Positions 1 through 9,169 of a stretch of 64,000 bases of DNA are shown piece by piece; within the stretch, counting starts at the first letter, position 1, and each line of letters begins with the position of its first letter. The notes beneath the pieces were generated by a model. The model ran no database searches. It was not told where the DNA came from and was given only the letters and a program-made list of their open reading frames with translations. The translations under genes and the position numbers were made by a program. Origin of the DNA: Bordetella parapertussis. Its GTDB lineage: Bacteria; Bacteroidota; Bacteroidia; Chitinophagales; Chitinophagaceae. Where the stretch lies: the NCBI GenBank assembly GCA_943331005.2, contig CALQJX020000008.1:1-64000 (forward strand), given 5' to 3'.

Positions 1-204
1 ACCACCGGTGGTTACAGAAGCTTTGTCTGCTATCACCTGCACATCATCATACATCTTCTCACTCAGGTTCTGATCGGTAGCATAACCCGTATCTTCTGTA
101 GTGGTCGTGCTATTGTCGTCGTTCTTTTTACATGCGGTAAACAGGCTCACTGTAAGGGCCAGTGCAGCAGCGCCCATGTACAACATTCTTTTTTTGTTTT
201 GCAT
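1..204 (-). CDS. Putative lipoprotein, C-terminus outside the window
   Basis: The reading frame begins at the ATG ending at position 204 and runs off the left edge, so only the first 68 residues are visible. The N-terminus has lysines and arginine (residues 4-6), a hydrophobic stretch (11-22) and a lipobox-like LFTAC with Cys25, followed by an Asp/Asn/Thr-rich linker. This is the usual layout of a Bacteroidota lipoprotein exported by Sec and lipidated at the Cys. The mature part seen here is too short and low in complexity to assign a family. It lies downstream of the sigma-factor module on the same strand, about 100 bases away, and may or may not belong to that unit. Confidence 0.7.
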   Translation of the reverse strand, partial: MQNKKRMLYMGAAALALTVSLFTACKKNDDNSTTTTEDTGYATDQNLSEKMYDDVQVIADKASVTTGG

Positions 205-303
205 CGTGGTTTGTTTTTGTGGTTAAGATCTGGTGTTCGTTTATTCAGACTTTGTTTTATTGTCAGGGTTTAATACAAACTGCATTATTTCTTCTTTGCC
301 CAG

Positions 304-750
304 CTACCTTCTGCCCCTCATGCCCCTACCCTGCTGCTTCAGCCGCTGCATCAGTATCAGCCTGAACTCGCGTTCTGCTACATACATATCAGCAATCTGC
401 CTTGCACTGAGCACTTTCTGAAATTTATCATTATACCTTCGTTTCAGCGCTATTACCTGCTGCTGATAGTCCAGATCATCTTCCACATACTGACGGGCAG
501 TGAGCTCACCGCCATCATCGCTCTGTTGCAGTTTGTATTTCTTTATAAATGGCTGCCGCACAGCACGCAAATCTGTTTCATAGTCTTTGTATACCGGGGC
601 AAAACGCACAGACTGCTCCTCTGTAAGCTGCAACCTGTCTGTTATGTAGGCCATCTTGGCGGCATGTATCCTTTGCATGGGCCGCTCCTGGGCATAGACA
701 CCAATAGTAGTGAGCATAAGCAGCAATATACACTTCAGCAATTCCTTCAT
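304..750 (-). CDS. Spy/CpxP-like periplasmic protein, last gene of an ECF sigma module
   Basis: A protein of about 148 residues with a clean signal peptide (MKELLKCILLLML through VYAQ). The mature part is short, helical and highly charged, with an LQLTEEQ motif and many Arg, Lys and Gln residues, ending in a glycine/arginine tail. This pattern is typical of the Spy/CpxP-like LTxxQ proteins that often sit downstream of ECF sigma factors in Bacteroidota. An upstream in-frame start at 786 would overlap the previous gene by 16 bases; I prefer 750 because the signal peptide begins there. It probably senses or buffers envelope stress, but that is inferred from family and context. Confidence 0.75.
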   Translation of the reverse strand: MKELLKCILLLMLTTIGVYAQERPMQRIHAAKMAYITDRLQLTEEQSVRFAPVYKDYETDLRAVRQPFIKKYKLQQSDDGGELTARQYVEDDLDYQQQVIALKRRYNDKFQKVLSARQIADMYVAEREFRLILMQRLKQQGRGMRGRR

Positions 751-770
751 TTCCTGTTTTCTTTTTGTTG

Positions 771-1298
771 TTAGTTCAGTTCCCATCCTGTTTCATCAAG
801 ATAGATAATTATATCGCGTGCATCTACATTCACCTTTTCTGCGGCTATTGCAGTGTTCATATCCATCTCTGCTACTGCGCCCGACTGCACCAAGTATTCT
901 TTTATGTCTCTGTCGCCCACATCTGCCAGCAAAGTAGTTGCAGGTGCGGCTACACCTTTGTTCAGCGCCGCCCATATGCCCACCCCCGCTACCAGCAGTA
1001 CTATGGCCGCGGCAGCCCACCTCAGCTGCACAAAAGAGAAAGTACCGCCTCTTTGTTTATCGCTGTCGGCCCTTTGCAGCACCTTGCCGGGCAGTGCATC
1101 AAAATAACCCTTAGGCACGCTATATGGCTGCTGTGATGCAGGTATTACGGCCTCTGCGGTATGTGTTCCCATTATCTCTACTGCCATATCTGCCGGATAC
1201 CCGAAGTAACCCTCAGGCACAGCAAAGGGCACAGCCACTTTATGGCCTGCCAGGCTGCTCCCCCATTCGCTCAACTCCCTATTTATCTCTTCGTTCAT
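771..1298 (-). CDS. Single-pass membrane protein, candidate anti-sigma factor
   Basis: A 175-residue protein with a cytoplasmic-looking N-terminal half, one strong transmembrane segment at about residues 94-111, and a periplasmic tail. The N-terminal half has two copies of a VPxGYF motif (VPEGYF at 27-32 and VPKGYF at 61-66). Bacteroidota proteins encoded directly after ECF sigma factors often look like this and may work as anti-sigma factors, although I see no zinc-binding ZAS motif. The sigma factor lies 32 bases upstream and the Spy-like gene 20 bases downstream, all on the minus strand, so co-transcription is likely. The anti-sigma role is inference. Confidence 0.7.
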   Translation of the reverse strand: MNEEINRELSEWGSSLAGHKVAVPFAVPEGYFGYPADMAVEIMGTHTAEAVIPASQQPYSVPKGYFDALPGKVLQRADSDKQRGGTFSFVQLRWAAAAIVLLVAGVGIWAALNKGVAAPATTLLADVGDRDIKEYLVQSGAVAEMDMNTAIAAEKVNVDARDIIIYLDETGWELN

Positions 1299-1330
1299 AC
1301 GTTTATAAGACCTATCCTTATTTCTTTGGT

Positions 1331-1891
1331 TTAATGTTCCTTCAGGTACTCCTCTACTTTCTTCACCGCATAATGGTAAGAAGCTTTTAATGCGCCTACC
1401 GATGTGGTCAGTACTTCCGACATATCCTCATACGGCATCTCATCATAGTACCGCAGGTTGAAGACCACTCGTTGTTTATCGGGCAGTGTGGCTATTGCCT
1501 GCTGCAGCTTCCATTCTATTTTGGTGGCATCAAAGTCGCGCTGTGCCTGTATCCGCTCTTCAAAATAGGGCGTATTGTCATCTAAAGACACAGCCGCAAA
1601 CCGTTTCTTTGTTTCTATCCAGGTCAGGGTTTCGTTGGTAGCTATGCGGTAAAGCCATGTATATAGCCCCGAATCTTCCCTGAAGCCGCCCAACCCTTTC
1701 CACATCTTTATGAAAACGTTCTGCAGTATATCATCCGCATCTTCGTGGGTTACCACCATTCGCCTGATGTGCCAGTAAAGCCGCTCCTGATACCTGCGCA
1801 CCAGCCCGGTAAATGCAGCGGCCCGAGTAGTCTCATCTCTGAAAGACAAGATCAGCTCCCGGTCACTCCATTGGTCGGTATGCTCAGCCAT
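1331..1891 (-). CDS. ECF-type RNA polymerase sigma factor
   Basis: This is a sigma-70-family extracytoplasmic-function sigma factor of about 186 residues. Region 2 is recognisable in the segment with HEDADDILQNVFIKMW, and region 4 in the C-terminal part, LPDKQRVVFNLRYYDEMPYE followed by a helix-turn-helix and SVGALKASYHYAVKKV. It directs RNA polymerase to a regulon that often includes its own operon. A longer frame extends to 1924, but MAEHTDQ at 1891 is the more natural start because the upstream residues are unlike a sigma N-terminus. It heads a three-gene minus-strand unit with a membrane protein and a Spy-like protein. Confidence 0.92.
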   Translation of the reverse strand: MAEHTDQWSDRELILSFRDETTRAAAFTGLVRRYQERLYWHIRRMVVTHEDADDILQNVFIKMWKGLGGFREDSGLYTWLYRIATNETLTWIETKKRFAAVSLDDNTPYFEERIQAQRDFDATKIEWKLQQAIATLPDKQRVVFNLRYYDEMPYEDMSEVLTTSVGALKASYHYAVKKVEEYLKEH

Positions 1892-2037
1892 CGGCAATAG
1901 GTATTTGTGGGTTCGACTGTGCAAACAGCCCGAAGTTTAATTGCACCTGCACTTATTTAATAAAAATAATCAATATTCATCAACAGAGTGGTTGCCAGTA
2001 CCTGCTTATTATAACATTTCCTTGCCACCCGATTCTG

Positions 2038-2045
2038 TACTTTTG
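2038..2045 (+). promoter_or_regulatory. Putative -7 box TACTTTTG
   Basis: This matches the Bacteroidota -7 consensus TAnnTTTG and lies 24 bases before the ATG at 2070. That supports the internal start over the longer frame from 1941. I see no good -33 TTTG at the expected distance. Confidence 0.4.
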
Positions 2046-2069
2046 TGTACCTTAACGCAAATTTTGAAT

Positions 2070-2486
2070 ATGAAACGTGTTTTGCTGTTGGCAGTTATGT
2101 GTATGCCTGCGCTTTTCTCTTACGCACAAAAAAACAAGAAGGACAAGAAAGCTGAAGAGCCCCTGCCTCCTCCGCGTGTGTGGATCGCCAACTTACCATC
2201 TTACAACACTACCTACGAACTGATAACGGCCAACAATCCGCTCATTACCGACTCTGTAGGCTGCAAGGTATCTCTGTTCTCTATATCGCTCAGCGCTCCC
2301 GGCCAGCCATTCTACGGCCCTATGCACTGTGTAGGCAATATCATGAACGAATCTCAGAGGGCTGCTATAGAACGCTGGAAAGACATAAAAGACATTACCC
2401 TGCACATACAGGACATCCATCTCAACTGTCACGAAACAGATGCTACCTCGCCGGCGCTTACCTATATGTATAATGAGCAAAAGTAG
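2070..2486 (+). CDS. Exported protein resembling the GldM C-terminal domain
   Basis: About 138 residues, starting with the signal peptide MKRVLLLAVMCMPALFSYAQ, then a basic/proline linker and a beta-rich region. The region contains CKVSLFSISL, APGQPFYGP and a closing LHIQDIHLNC strand. It is clearly paralogous to the next gene, sharing APGQPxYGP and the same strand order. The pattern resembles the C-terminal domain of GldM, a periplasmic T9SS motor component, but here it is stand-alone with no transmembrane anchor. The resemblance is from reading by eye. A -7 box upstream supports the start, and the downstream gene overlaps by 14 bases, so the two are probably translated together. Confidence 0.7.
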   Translation: MKRVLLLAVMCMPALFSYAQKNKKDKKAEEPLPPPRVWIANLPSYNTTYELITANNPLITDSVGCKVSLFSISLSAPGQPFYGPMHCVGNIMNESQRAAIERWKDIKDITLHIQDIHLNCHETDATSPALTYMYNEQK

Positions 2487-2919
2487 GACTGCCATTGGTA
2501 GCGGGCTTCGTGCTGCAATACTTGTCTGCAGCCTGCTGGCAATACATTTGCCCGTAGCGGCACAGCAGGTAAAACAGCGCATACCCATCATTACACTGGG
2601 GCGCATTGCACCTGCAGAATTGAAGAACGGCAAGACCATTCCTACACTCACTACCCGTCAGGAAATACTGAAGAATGCGCTGCTGCTGGCAGATGTGAAT
2701 AATTGCCGCGTCACTGAATATAAGTTTACTATCATAGCACCCGGGCAGCCCTACTACGGACCGCTGTACATAACCGGTGGCGACCTTACCGACTCTATAA
2801 AGAATAAGATAAAAGAGCAGGACGGCCCGGGTGTGAAAGTATATATAGAAGAGGTGAAGATGAACTATCGGGGCAACATTATGGATGCCAATTCTGTTTA
2901 TCTCACCTACGATCACTAA
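2473..2919 (+). CDS. Exported paralogue of the preceding GldM-C-like protein
   Basis: A 148-residue protein with an N-terminal signal sequence (hydrophobic stretch about 12-30, ending PVAAQ). The body follows the same plan as its neighbour: CRVTEYKFTI, APGQPYYGP, then a variable loop and a final VKVYIEEVKMNY strand. The start is the ATG inside the end of the previous gene, giving a 14-base overlap. This tandem duplication encodes two small periplasmic or surface proteins of unknown role. The GldM-C resemblance would suggest interaction with envelope proteins, but nothing in the sequence proves it. Its stop overlaps by 4 bases the stop of the convergent MBL gene. Confidence 0.7.
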   Translation: MSKSRTAIGSGLRAAILVCSLLAIHLPVAAQQVKQRIPIITLGRIAPAELKNGKTIPTLTTRQEILKNALLLADVNNCRVTEYKFTIIAPGQPYYGPLYITGGDLTDSIKNKIKEQDGPGVKVYIEEVKMNYRGNIMDANSVYLTYDH

Positions 2920-3767
2920 CCGTTCACGCCTGTTTCGGCAAGGGTCATGGTAGCCTTGGCACGTATGCCGCGCTCAGTCATTTCCAGTGTGCAGCACTCG
3001 TTCACAGGGTCGTGCTCAAAGAACAGTATCCAGTTATTCGCCTCTGCTTCCTGTATCAGTCTTTTCTTTTCAGAAAGGGTATCCAGCGGCCTCATATCGT
3101 AGGCCATCACCCATGGCAGCGACAAATGCGCCACACTTGGCAGCAGGTCTGCACAGAAAAATACCGTCTGGTTGCCGCACCTTATCTGTGGCAGCATCAT
3201 AGATTCGGTATGTCCTTTTACATAACGTATCCTTATATCGGGCAGCCACTCGCCCGCCTCGGCAGTATCTATGAATTTCAGTTGTCCGCTTTCCTGTATA
3301 GGCAGTATGTTCTCCTTCAGAAAAGAAGCCTTCTCGCGTTCATTGGGCGTTACCGCCACTTCCCACTGCGCCTTGTTACTCCAGTAGACTGCATTCTTAA
3401 AAGCAGGCACCAGCTTATCGCCATCGCGTTTTATAGAACCGCCGCAATGATCGAAATGCAGATGCGTCAGGAACACTTCGGTGATATCGTCTGATGTGAG
3501 GCCCAGTTTAGCAAGGCTTTTATCCAGCGTATCATCTCCATGCGGATGAAAATGACTGAAGAATTTTGCATCCTGCTTGGTACCCATTCCATTGTCTACC
3601 AGTATACGGTTATTGCCGTGCTCTATCAGCAGGCAGCGCATGGCCCAGGTGCACATGTTGTTGTCATCGGCGGGGTTCGCCTTGCTCCACATAGACTTGG
3701 GCACCACACCATGCATGGCACCACCATCCAGCTTAAACAAACCCGTATTTATTGTATGTAATTTCAT
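2916..3767 (-). CDS. MBL-fold metallo-hydrolase
   Basis: A 283-residue metallo-beta-lactamase-fold hydrolase without a signal peptide. The metal-binding HxHxDH motif is present as HLHFDH at residues 102-107. Later ligands are consistent with the KGHTESM and CADLLPS segments, and the C-terminal FEHDP supplies another histidine. The overall layout resembles the lactonase-like branch of the superfamily (AHL-lactonase and related proteins). The substrate cannot be deduced. It stands alone on the minus strand, with a TATCTTTG box upstream, and is convergent with the GldM-C-like pair. Confidence 0.85.
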   Translation of the reverse strand: MKLHTINTGLFKLDGGAMHGVVPKSMWSKANPADDNNMCTWAMRCLLIEHGNNRILVDNGMGTKQDAKFFSHFHPHGDDTLDKSLAKLGLTSDDITEVFLTHLHFDHCGGSIKRDGDKLVPAFKNAVYWSNKAQWEVAVTPNEREKASFLKENILPIQESGQLKFIDTAEAGEWLPDIRIRYVKGHTESMMLPQIRCGNQTVFFCADLLPSVAHLSLPWVMAYDMRPLDTLSEKKRLIQEAEANNWILFFEHDPVNECCTLEMTERGIRAKATMTLAETGVNG

Positions 3768-3792
3768 GATCGCTCGTTTTTATAAATCCTTA

Positions 3793-3800
3793 CAAAGATA
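3793..3800 (-). promoter_or_regulatory. Putative -7 box TATCTTTG for the MBL gene
   Basis: A perfect TAnnTTTG match on the minus strand, 25 bases before the start at 3767. The -33 element is not obvious. Confidence 0.45.
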
Positions 3801-3831
3801 ACACTCTTGCCTGCGGCAGAAAGTGCTGTTG

Positions 3832-5196
3832 CTATATCAATTCTTTCTTCCTCATTGCTGCAAACAGTATGAACCCGCCGGTAGCAAAGAAGGCTATGAG
3901 CGCTATGATGGCGCTGCGCATATCCAGCACACTGTCTATGAAACCAAAGGAGAACATACCTATCACAATGGCCATTTTTTCGGTCACATCATAAAAGCTG
4001 AAGAACGAGGCTGTATCGTGTGTGGGCGGCATCAGCTTGGAGTAGGTAGACCGGCTGAGCGACTGTATGCCACCCATTATCAGTCCCACCACACCGGCAA
4101 CCATGTAGAACTGTGTAGCGGTATAGGTATAGTAGGCGGCAATACATACCGCTATCCATATGAGCACCACTACAAACAGCACCTGCAGATTGCCAAACCG
4201 CTCAGACAGTTTTGCCATAATATAGGCCCCTGCTATAGCCACCAGCTGAATGACCAGTATGGCACCGATCAGCTGACCGGTCTCCAGTTTCAGCTCCTTG
4301 CTACCAAAAATGGTTGCAGCCAGCATTACCGTTTGCACACCCATGCTGTAGAAGAAAAAAGCACCGAGATAGGTCTTTAGTTTGGGCATATGCTTCACTT
4401 TGTCCCACACCTTACCAAGCTCCCTGAAGCCGTTGTAAAGCAAATTGTGCCCCGGCACTTTGGGCAGGGCGGTACCCCGTGGCATTTTGCGGAAGGTGAT
4501 CTGTGCAAAACCTATCCACCACACACCTACCAGCAAAAAAGAAAGGCGCGGTGCAAAGGTATCGTCGGTAATGCCAAACCAGCCCGGCTGCAGCACAAAC
4601 AGGAAACATATGAGCTGCAGTATCACACTACCCACATAGCCATAGGCAAATCCCTGTGCGCTCACCCTGTCACGCTCCTCGGGCAGGGCTATCTCGGGCA
4701 GGTAAGAGTTGTAGAATACTATACTGCCGCAATAACCCAGTGCCGCAATGGCCGAGCAGATAACGCCCAGTTCCACAGTATCGGCCTTAAAGAAATATAA
4801 ACTGCCGCACGATAGCGCACCTATGGTGCAGAACAGCTGCATGAACAGCTTTTTATTGCCCTTGTAGTCTGCCACCGAAGAGAGTATGGGCGAGAGCAGC
4901 GCAATGACCAGATAGGCCGCCGCAATGGAATAATCAAAAAGGGTACTGTTCTTCAGTGTTGCACCAAAGAAAGAAACCGTATCAGACACCACTACCCCAT
5001 CCTTCTTCACGGTAGTTACCGCATTGTAGTAAGCAGGAAAAATGGTAGAGGTAATGACCAGATTGTAAGCCGAATTGGCCCAGTCATACATAGACCAGGC
5101 ACGCTGCACCGGGCGCGATGATACCAGTTCGGGGGTGTCGCTGTTTACTGCATCCATCAGACTAAAGTAGTTGTTTTGTCCAAAACAACCATCCAT
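3832..5196 (-). CDS. MFS transporter of the UMF1 (Atg22-like) type
   Basis: A 454-residue integral membrane protein with about twelve hydrophobic segments. The signature WSMYDWANSAYNLVI near the N-terminus is characteristic of the UMF1 family, related to yeast vacuolar effluxer Atg22. In fungi Atg22 exports amino acids from the vacuole; bacterial substrates are mostly unknown. The alternative start at 5157 (MDAVNS) is also plausible because the first 13 residues are not membrane-related and neither start has a clear ribosome binding site. It is divergently arranged with the thioesterase gene at 5268. Confidence 0.88.
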   Translation of the reverse strand: MDGCFGQNNYFSLMDAVNSDTPELVSSRPVQRAWSMYDWANSAYNLVITSTIFPAYYNAVTTVKKDGVVVSDTVSFFGATLKNSTLFDYSIAAAYLVIALLSPILSSVADYKGNKKLFMQLFCTIGALSCGSLYFFKADTVELGVICSAIAALGYCGSIVFYNSYLPEIALPEERDRVSAQGFAYGYVGSVILQLICFLFVLQPGWFGITDDTFAPRLSFLLVGVWWIGFAQITFRKMPRGTALPKVPGHNLLYNGFRELGKVWDKVKHMPKLKTYLGAFFFYSMGVQTVMLAATIFGSKELKLETGQLIGAILVIQLVAIAGAYIMAKLSERFGNLQVLFVVVLIWIAVCIAAYYTYTATQFYMVAGVVGLIMGGIQSLSRSTYSKLMPPTHDTASFFSFYDVTEKMAIVIGMFSFGFIDSVLDMRSAIIALIAFFATGGFILFAAMRKKELI

Positions 5197-5267
5197 GCTG
5201 CATTAGTGTTAACATAGCCTTGCATCATTTTTTTGGAATTTGAGGTAACCTGTTTGAGATTTGCACC

Positions 5268-5729
5268 ATGGGATATAAAGAAATACCACACGGACAGGTG
5301 CTGGACTACATCAAACAGACCTATCTGGGCAAAGAAGTTACCGACTCCCGCTCTGAAGCCGGCAACTGGCTCCGTTTCACCCTGGAACAGATAGAAAAAG
5401 GAAAGGCAACCCTATCTATGGAGGTAAGAAAAGAAATGACCAATCCCTACGGGCATATACATGGCGGCATGATGAGCCTGGTGATAGACGAGGCCATAGG
5501 CTGGGGCGTAGTGAGCTTGGATACAGAACATCATTATACCTCCCTTACCCTGAATGTTGACTTCCTGTATGCCATAAAAGACGGACAGCGCCTCAGGGCA
5601 AAGTCGGAAGTGCTGCGGGTGGGCAAAAAGATCATTAATGTAGAATGTCATGTATATGACATGAACGACAAGATACTAGCCCGTGCCAACAGCAACCTTA
5701 TAGTCACCGGCATGGAATTCAACAGATAG
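5268..5729 (+). CDS. PaaI-family hotdog thioesterase
   Basis: A 153-residue single-domain hotdog protein. The central helix motif HIHGGMMSLVIDEA, with HGG at residues 65-67, is the hallmark of the PaaI/YbgC-like acyl-CoA thioesterase branch. The following strands (TLNVDFLYAIKDGQRLRAKSEVL) match the fold. It should hydrolyse an acyl-CoA in the cytoplasm; the chain or aryl specificity cannot be read from sequence. It precedes ribH on the same strand by 69 bases, but no functional link is evident. Confidence 0.88.
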   Translation: MGYKEIPHGQVLDYIKQTYLGKEVTDSRSEAGNWLRFTLEQIEKGKATLSMEVRKEMTNPYGHIHGGMMSLVIDEAIGWGVVSLDTEHHYTSLTLNVDFLYAIKDGQRLRAKSEVLRVGKKIINVECHVYDMNDKILARANSNLIVTGMEFNR

Positions 5730-5798
5730 TCTTTTTATACACTAAACATACTCTTTACTGCTGCCTGCAGGCAGCAGCCAAAATAGTACCTTTACATT

Positions 5799-6296
5799 AT
5801 GTCTCAGCACAATAGCAGCTTACTGGATACGAATCAACTGGCAGCACTTACATCGGCCAGGGTGGCAGTAGTTTATACCGAATGGAACGACATCATTATT
5901 ACCGGCCTGCGCAATGGCTGCGCCCGTATACTGGAGCAGTTTGGTGCCGAAACCGTGTCTGAGATAGCTGTGCCCGGCGCTTTCGAGCTGCCCTATGCCT
6001 GCAAGCTGGTATGGGAACATTTTGCCAACAAAGACAACAAACCCGAGGCAATCATAGCCTTTGGTGCGGTGATACGTGGTGGCACTCCTCACTTCGAATA
6101 TGTGAGTCAGGCAGTTACAGACGGTATTCTGCAGCTGAACCTCACGTTGCCTGTACCCGTTATCTTCGGCGTCCTCACCCTCGATACCGAGGCTCAGGCA
6201 CACGAACGCCTGGGTGGCATACATGGCCACAAGGGCGAAGAAGCTGCCCTTACCGCCCTCAAAATGATACAGACCGGCAGGAGGTTGCGTTTATAA
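5799..6296 (+). CDS. ribH: 6,7-dimethyl-8-ribityllumazine synthase
   Basis: A 165-residue lumazine synthase, the penultimate enzyme of riboflavin biosynthesis. It condenses 5-amino-6-ribitylaminouracil with 3,4-dihydroxy-2-butanone 4-phosphate. Diagnostic segments are YTEWN near residue 26 (substrate loop), the VPGAFELP loop, FGAVIRGGTPHFEYV, and GVLTLDTEAQAHERLGG. The family assembles as pentamers or icosahedra in the cytoplasm. The start ATG follows a TACCTTTA sequence, a near match to the Bacteroidota -7 box. Other rib genes are not in the window. Confidence 0.96.
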   Translation: MSQHNSSLLDTNQLAALTSARVAVVYTEWNDIIITGLRNGCARILEQFGAETVSEIAVPGAFELPYACKLVWEHFANKDNKPEAIIAFGAVIRGGTPHFEYVSQAVTDGILQLNLTLPVPVIFGVLTLDTEAQAHERLGGIHGHKGEEAALTALKMIQTGRRLRL

Positions 6297-6380
6297 TTTT
6301 ATTTTTCGTATCTTTGTTGTCAGAAAGTTCATTAAAAATGATTCCTTTCAAATAATGTTATAATTACCCTTTCTTCTCCT

Positions 6381-6518
6381 ATGATAAAGAAAATAGTTAT
6401 TTCACCAGATAATAAAGGGGCCATTTCTTTTTTAGAAGAAATAGCCAAACGAAAAGCTGACATCAAAAAGAAAATAGAAGCTAAAGCTTCTAAAAGACTT
6501 ACAGCTTTACTTTCATAG
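6381..6518 (+). CDS. Small basic hypothetical protein (45 residues)
   Basis: A short frame starting at ATG 6381 encodes 45 residues rich in Lys and Ile, beginning MIKKIVISPDNKGAISFLEE and ending in a helical lysine-rich tail. The segment looks like the N-terminal strand-plus-helix seen in small Bacteroidota antitoxin-like proteins, but no toxin partner gene is adjacent. It may be a genuine small gene, a remnant, or chance. The region just downstream carries repeats and no other ORF. Confidence 0.4.
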   Translation: MIKKIVISPDNKGAISFLEEIAKRKADIKKKIEAKASKRLTALLS

Positions 6519-6952
6519 AATACACTTCTCTCAATGCCCCTGAGAGAAAAACGGGAGATTTTGTACCACCCGGGCTATACTACCCGTTCAGTGCCCAAAA
6601 CACCCGGGCAGTGGGAGAAAAGTGGGAGATTTTAAAACAACAAGTAATTGACTATCAAATAGTTATATCAATTCTCGCTTTTTTATTCCCACGGGAGATC
6701 TTTGTAAGATTGCATCAGGTGTTTCCTGCGCTGTTTTATGCCTCTGTTTCCTATACTGAAACGATGACATGTGCCTGAACCTGTCAAAAAGCAGACATAT
6801 ATGCGTAAAAAAGCAAGCATTTCTGCCAAAATTTACCATTTCGCATCAGAAAAGGGCACTTTTTCTGCCAAAATTTACTGTTCTGCGCTGTGGCATAAAA
6901 TATGATAGTAGTAAGTCAAACAAACTATCTTAAAACTATAATATTACAGACT
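6519..6952. other. Repeat-rich leader region upstream of groES
   Basis: No gene is seen here. The first half holds three GGGAGAT boxes at 6553, 6624 and 6693, about 70 bases apart, and two ACCCGGGC words near 6567 and 6602. The second half holds two exact 16-base repeats, 42 bases apart, ahead of groES. It probably contains the groESL promoter and its regulation, although I could not find a consensus -7 box close to groES. Confidence 0.6.
6821..6878 (+). repeat. Two 16-base direct repeats upstream of groESL
   Basis: The sequence TTCTGCCAAAATTTAC occurs exactly at 6821-6836 and again at 6863-6878. The 42-base period is four helical turns. The second copy ends 74 bases before the groES start. 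The same-face spacing suggests a binding site for a regulator of the chaperonin operon; this is inference. Confidence 0.65.
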
Positions 6953-7234
6953 ATGGCAAAAAATGTGAACATCACACCGCTCCACGACAGGGTTATCGTT
7001 AAGCCAGCTCCAGCTGAAGAAAAAACTGCAGGTGGTATCATCATACCAGATACTGCTAAAGAAAAACCACAACGCGGCACAGTAGTAGCTGCTGGTCCGG
7101 GCAAAAAAGATGAGCCAATGACCGTAAAATCGGGCGACAGTATCCTTTATGGCAAATATGCCGGTACAGAAGTGAGCTTTGAAGGTGAAGATTACCTGAT
7201 CATGCGTGAAAGCGATATCCTCGCTGTTATCTAA
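6953..7234 (+). CDS. groES: Co-chaperonin GroES
   Basis: A 93-residue GroES, the heptameric lid of the GroEL folding chamber. [18 protein letters not shown] at the N-terminus, the mobile-loop region with [14 protein letters not shown], and the C-terminal [12 protein letters not shown] are all typical. An in-frame start 51 bases earlier exists, but the family consistently begins at this methionine. It precedes groEL by 83 bases in the classic bicistronic operon, preceded by unusual direct repeats. Confidence 0.98.
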   Translation: MAKNVNITPLHDRVIVKPAPAEEKTAGGIIIPDTAKEKPQRGTVVAAGPGKKDEPMTVKSGDSILYGKYAGTEVSFEGEDYLIMRESDILAVI

Positions 7235-7293
7235 TCGGGCAAATGCGGGTATGTACCCGTCTGATATCTTATTACAAACAATAATCGCATTAA

Positions 7294-8955
<1,662 letters not shown>

Positions 8956-9012
8956 TCAGTAAATAAGTTAACCGGTTGATCTTCAACGACTAACCGATAA
9001 ACGATAAAGTAT

Positions 9013-9039
9013 AAAAGCTCCGGATCTTCCGGAGCTTTT
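9013..9039 (+). terminator. Rho-independent terminator of groESL
   Basis: A perfect inverted repeat with an 11-base stem (AAAAGCTCCGG / CCGGAGCTTTT) and a five-base loop, ending in a T run. It closes the groESL operon. Confidence 0.85.
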
Positions 9040-9102
9040 ACTTTTAGAGGAGGCACCCTACCACATTGCCCGGGCTATAAGCAACAACAGCCACTACAAT
9101 TT

Positions 9103-9133
9103 TTCGGGTTTCTGAAAGTTGCTGTTACCTTTG
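9103..9133 (+). promoter_or_regulatory. Putative promoter for the glycosyltransferase pair
   Basis: TACCTTTG at 9126-9133 matches TAnnTTTG, and TTCG lies exactly 19 bases upstream at 9103-9106 in the -33 position. It sits 36 bases before the GT4 start at 9170. Confidence 0.45.
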
Positions 9134-9169
9134 GCATGAAAACAGGCATTCTTCGCAAGCAAGCAACCT

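Noticed and set aside
6541..6702. Riboswitch upstream of groES
   Set aside because: The GGGAGAT boxes do not form a known riboswitch structure and lie far from the start codon; periodic DNA sites are more likely.
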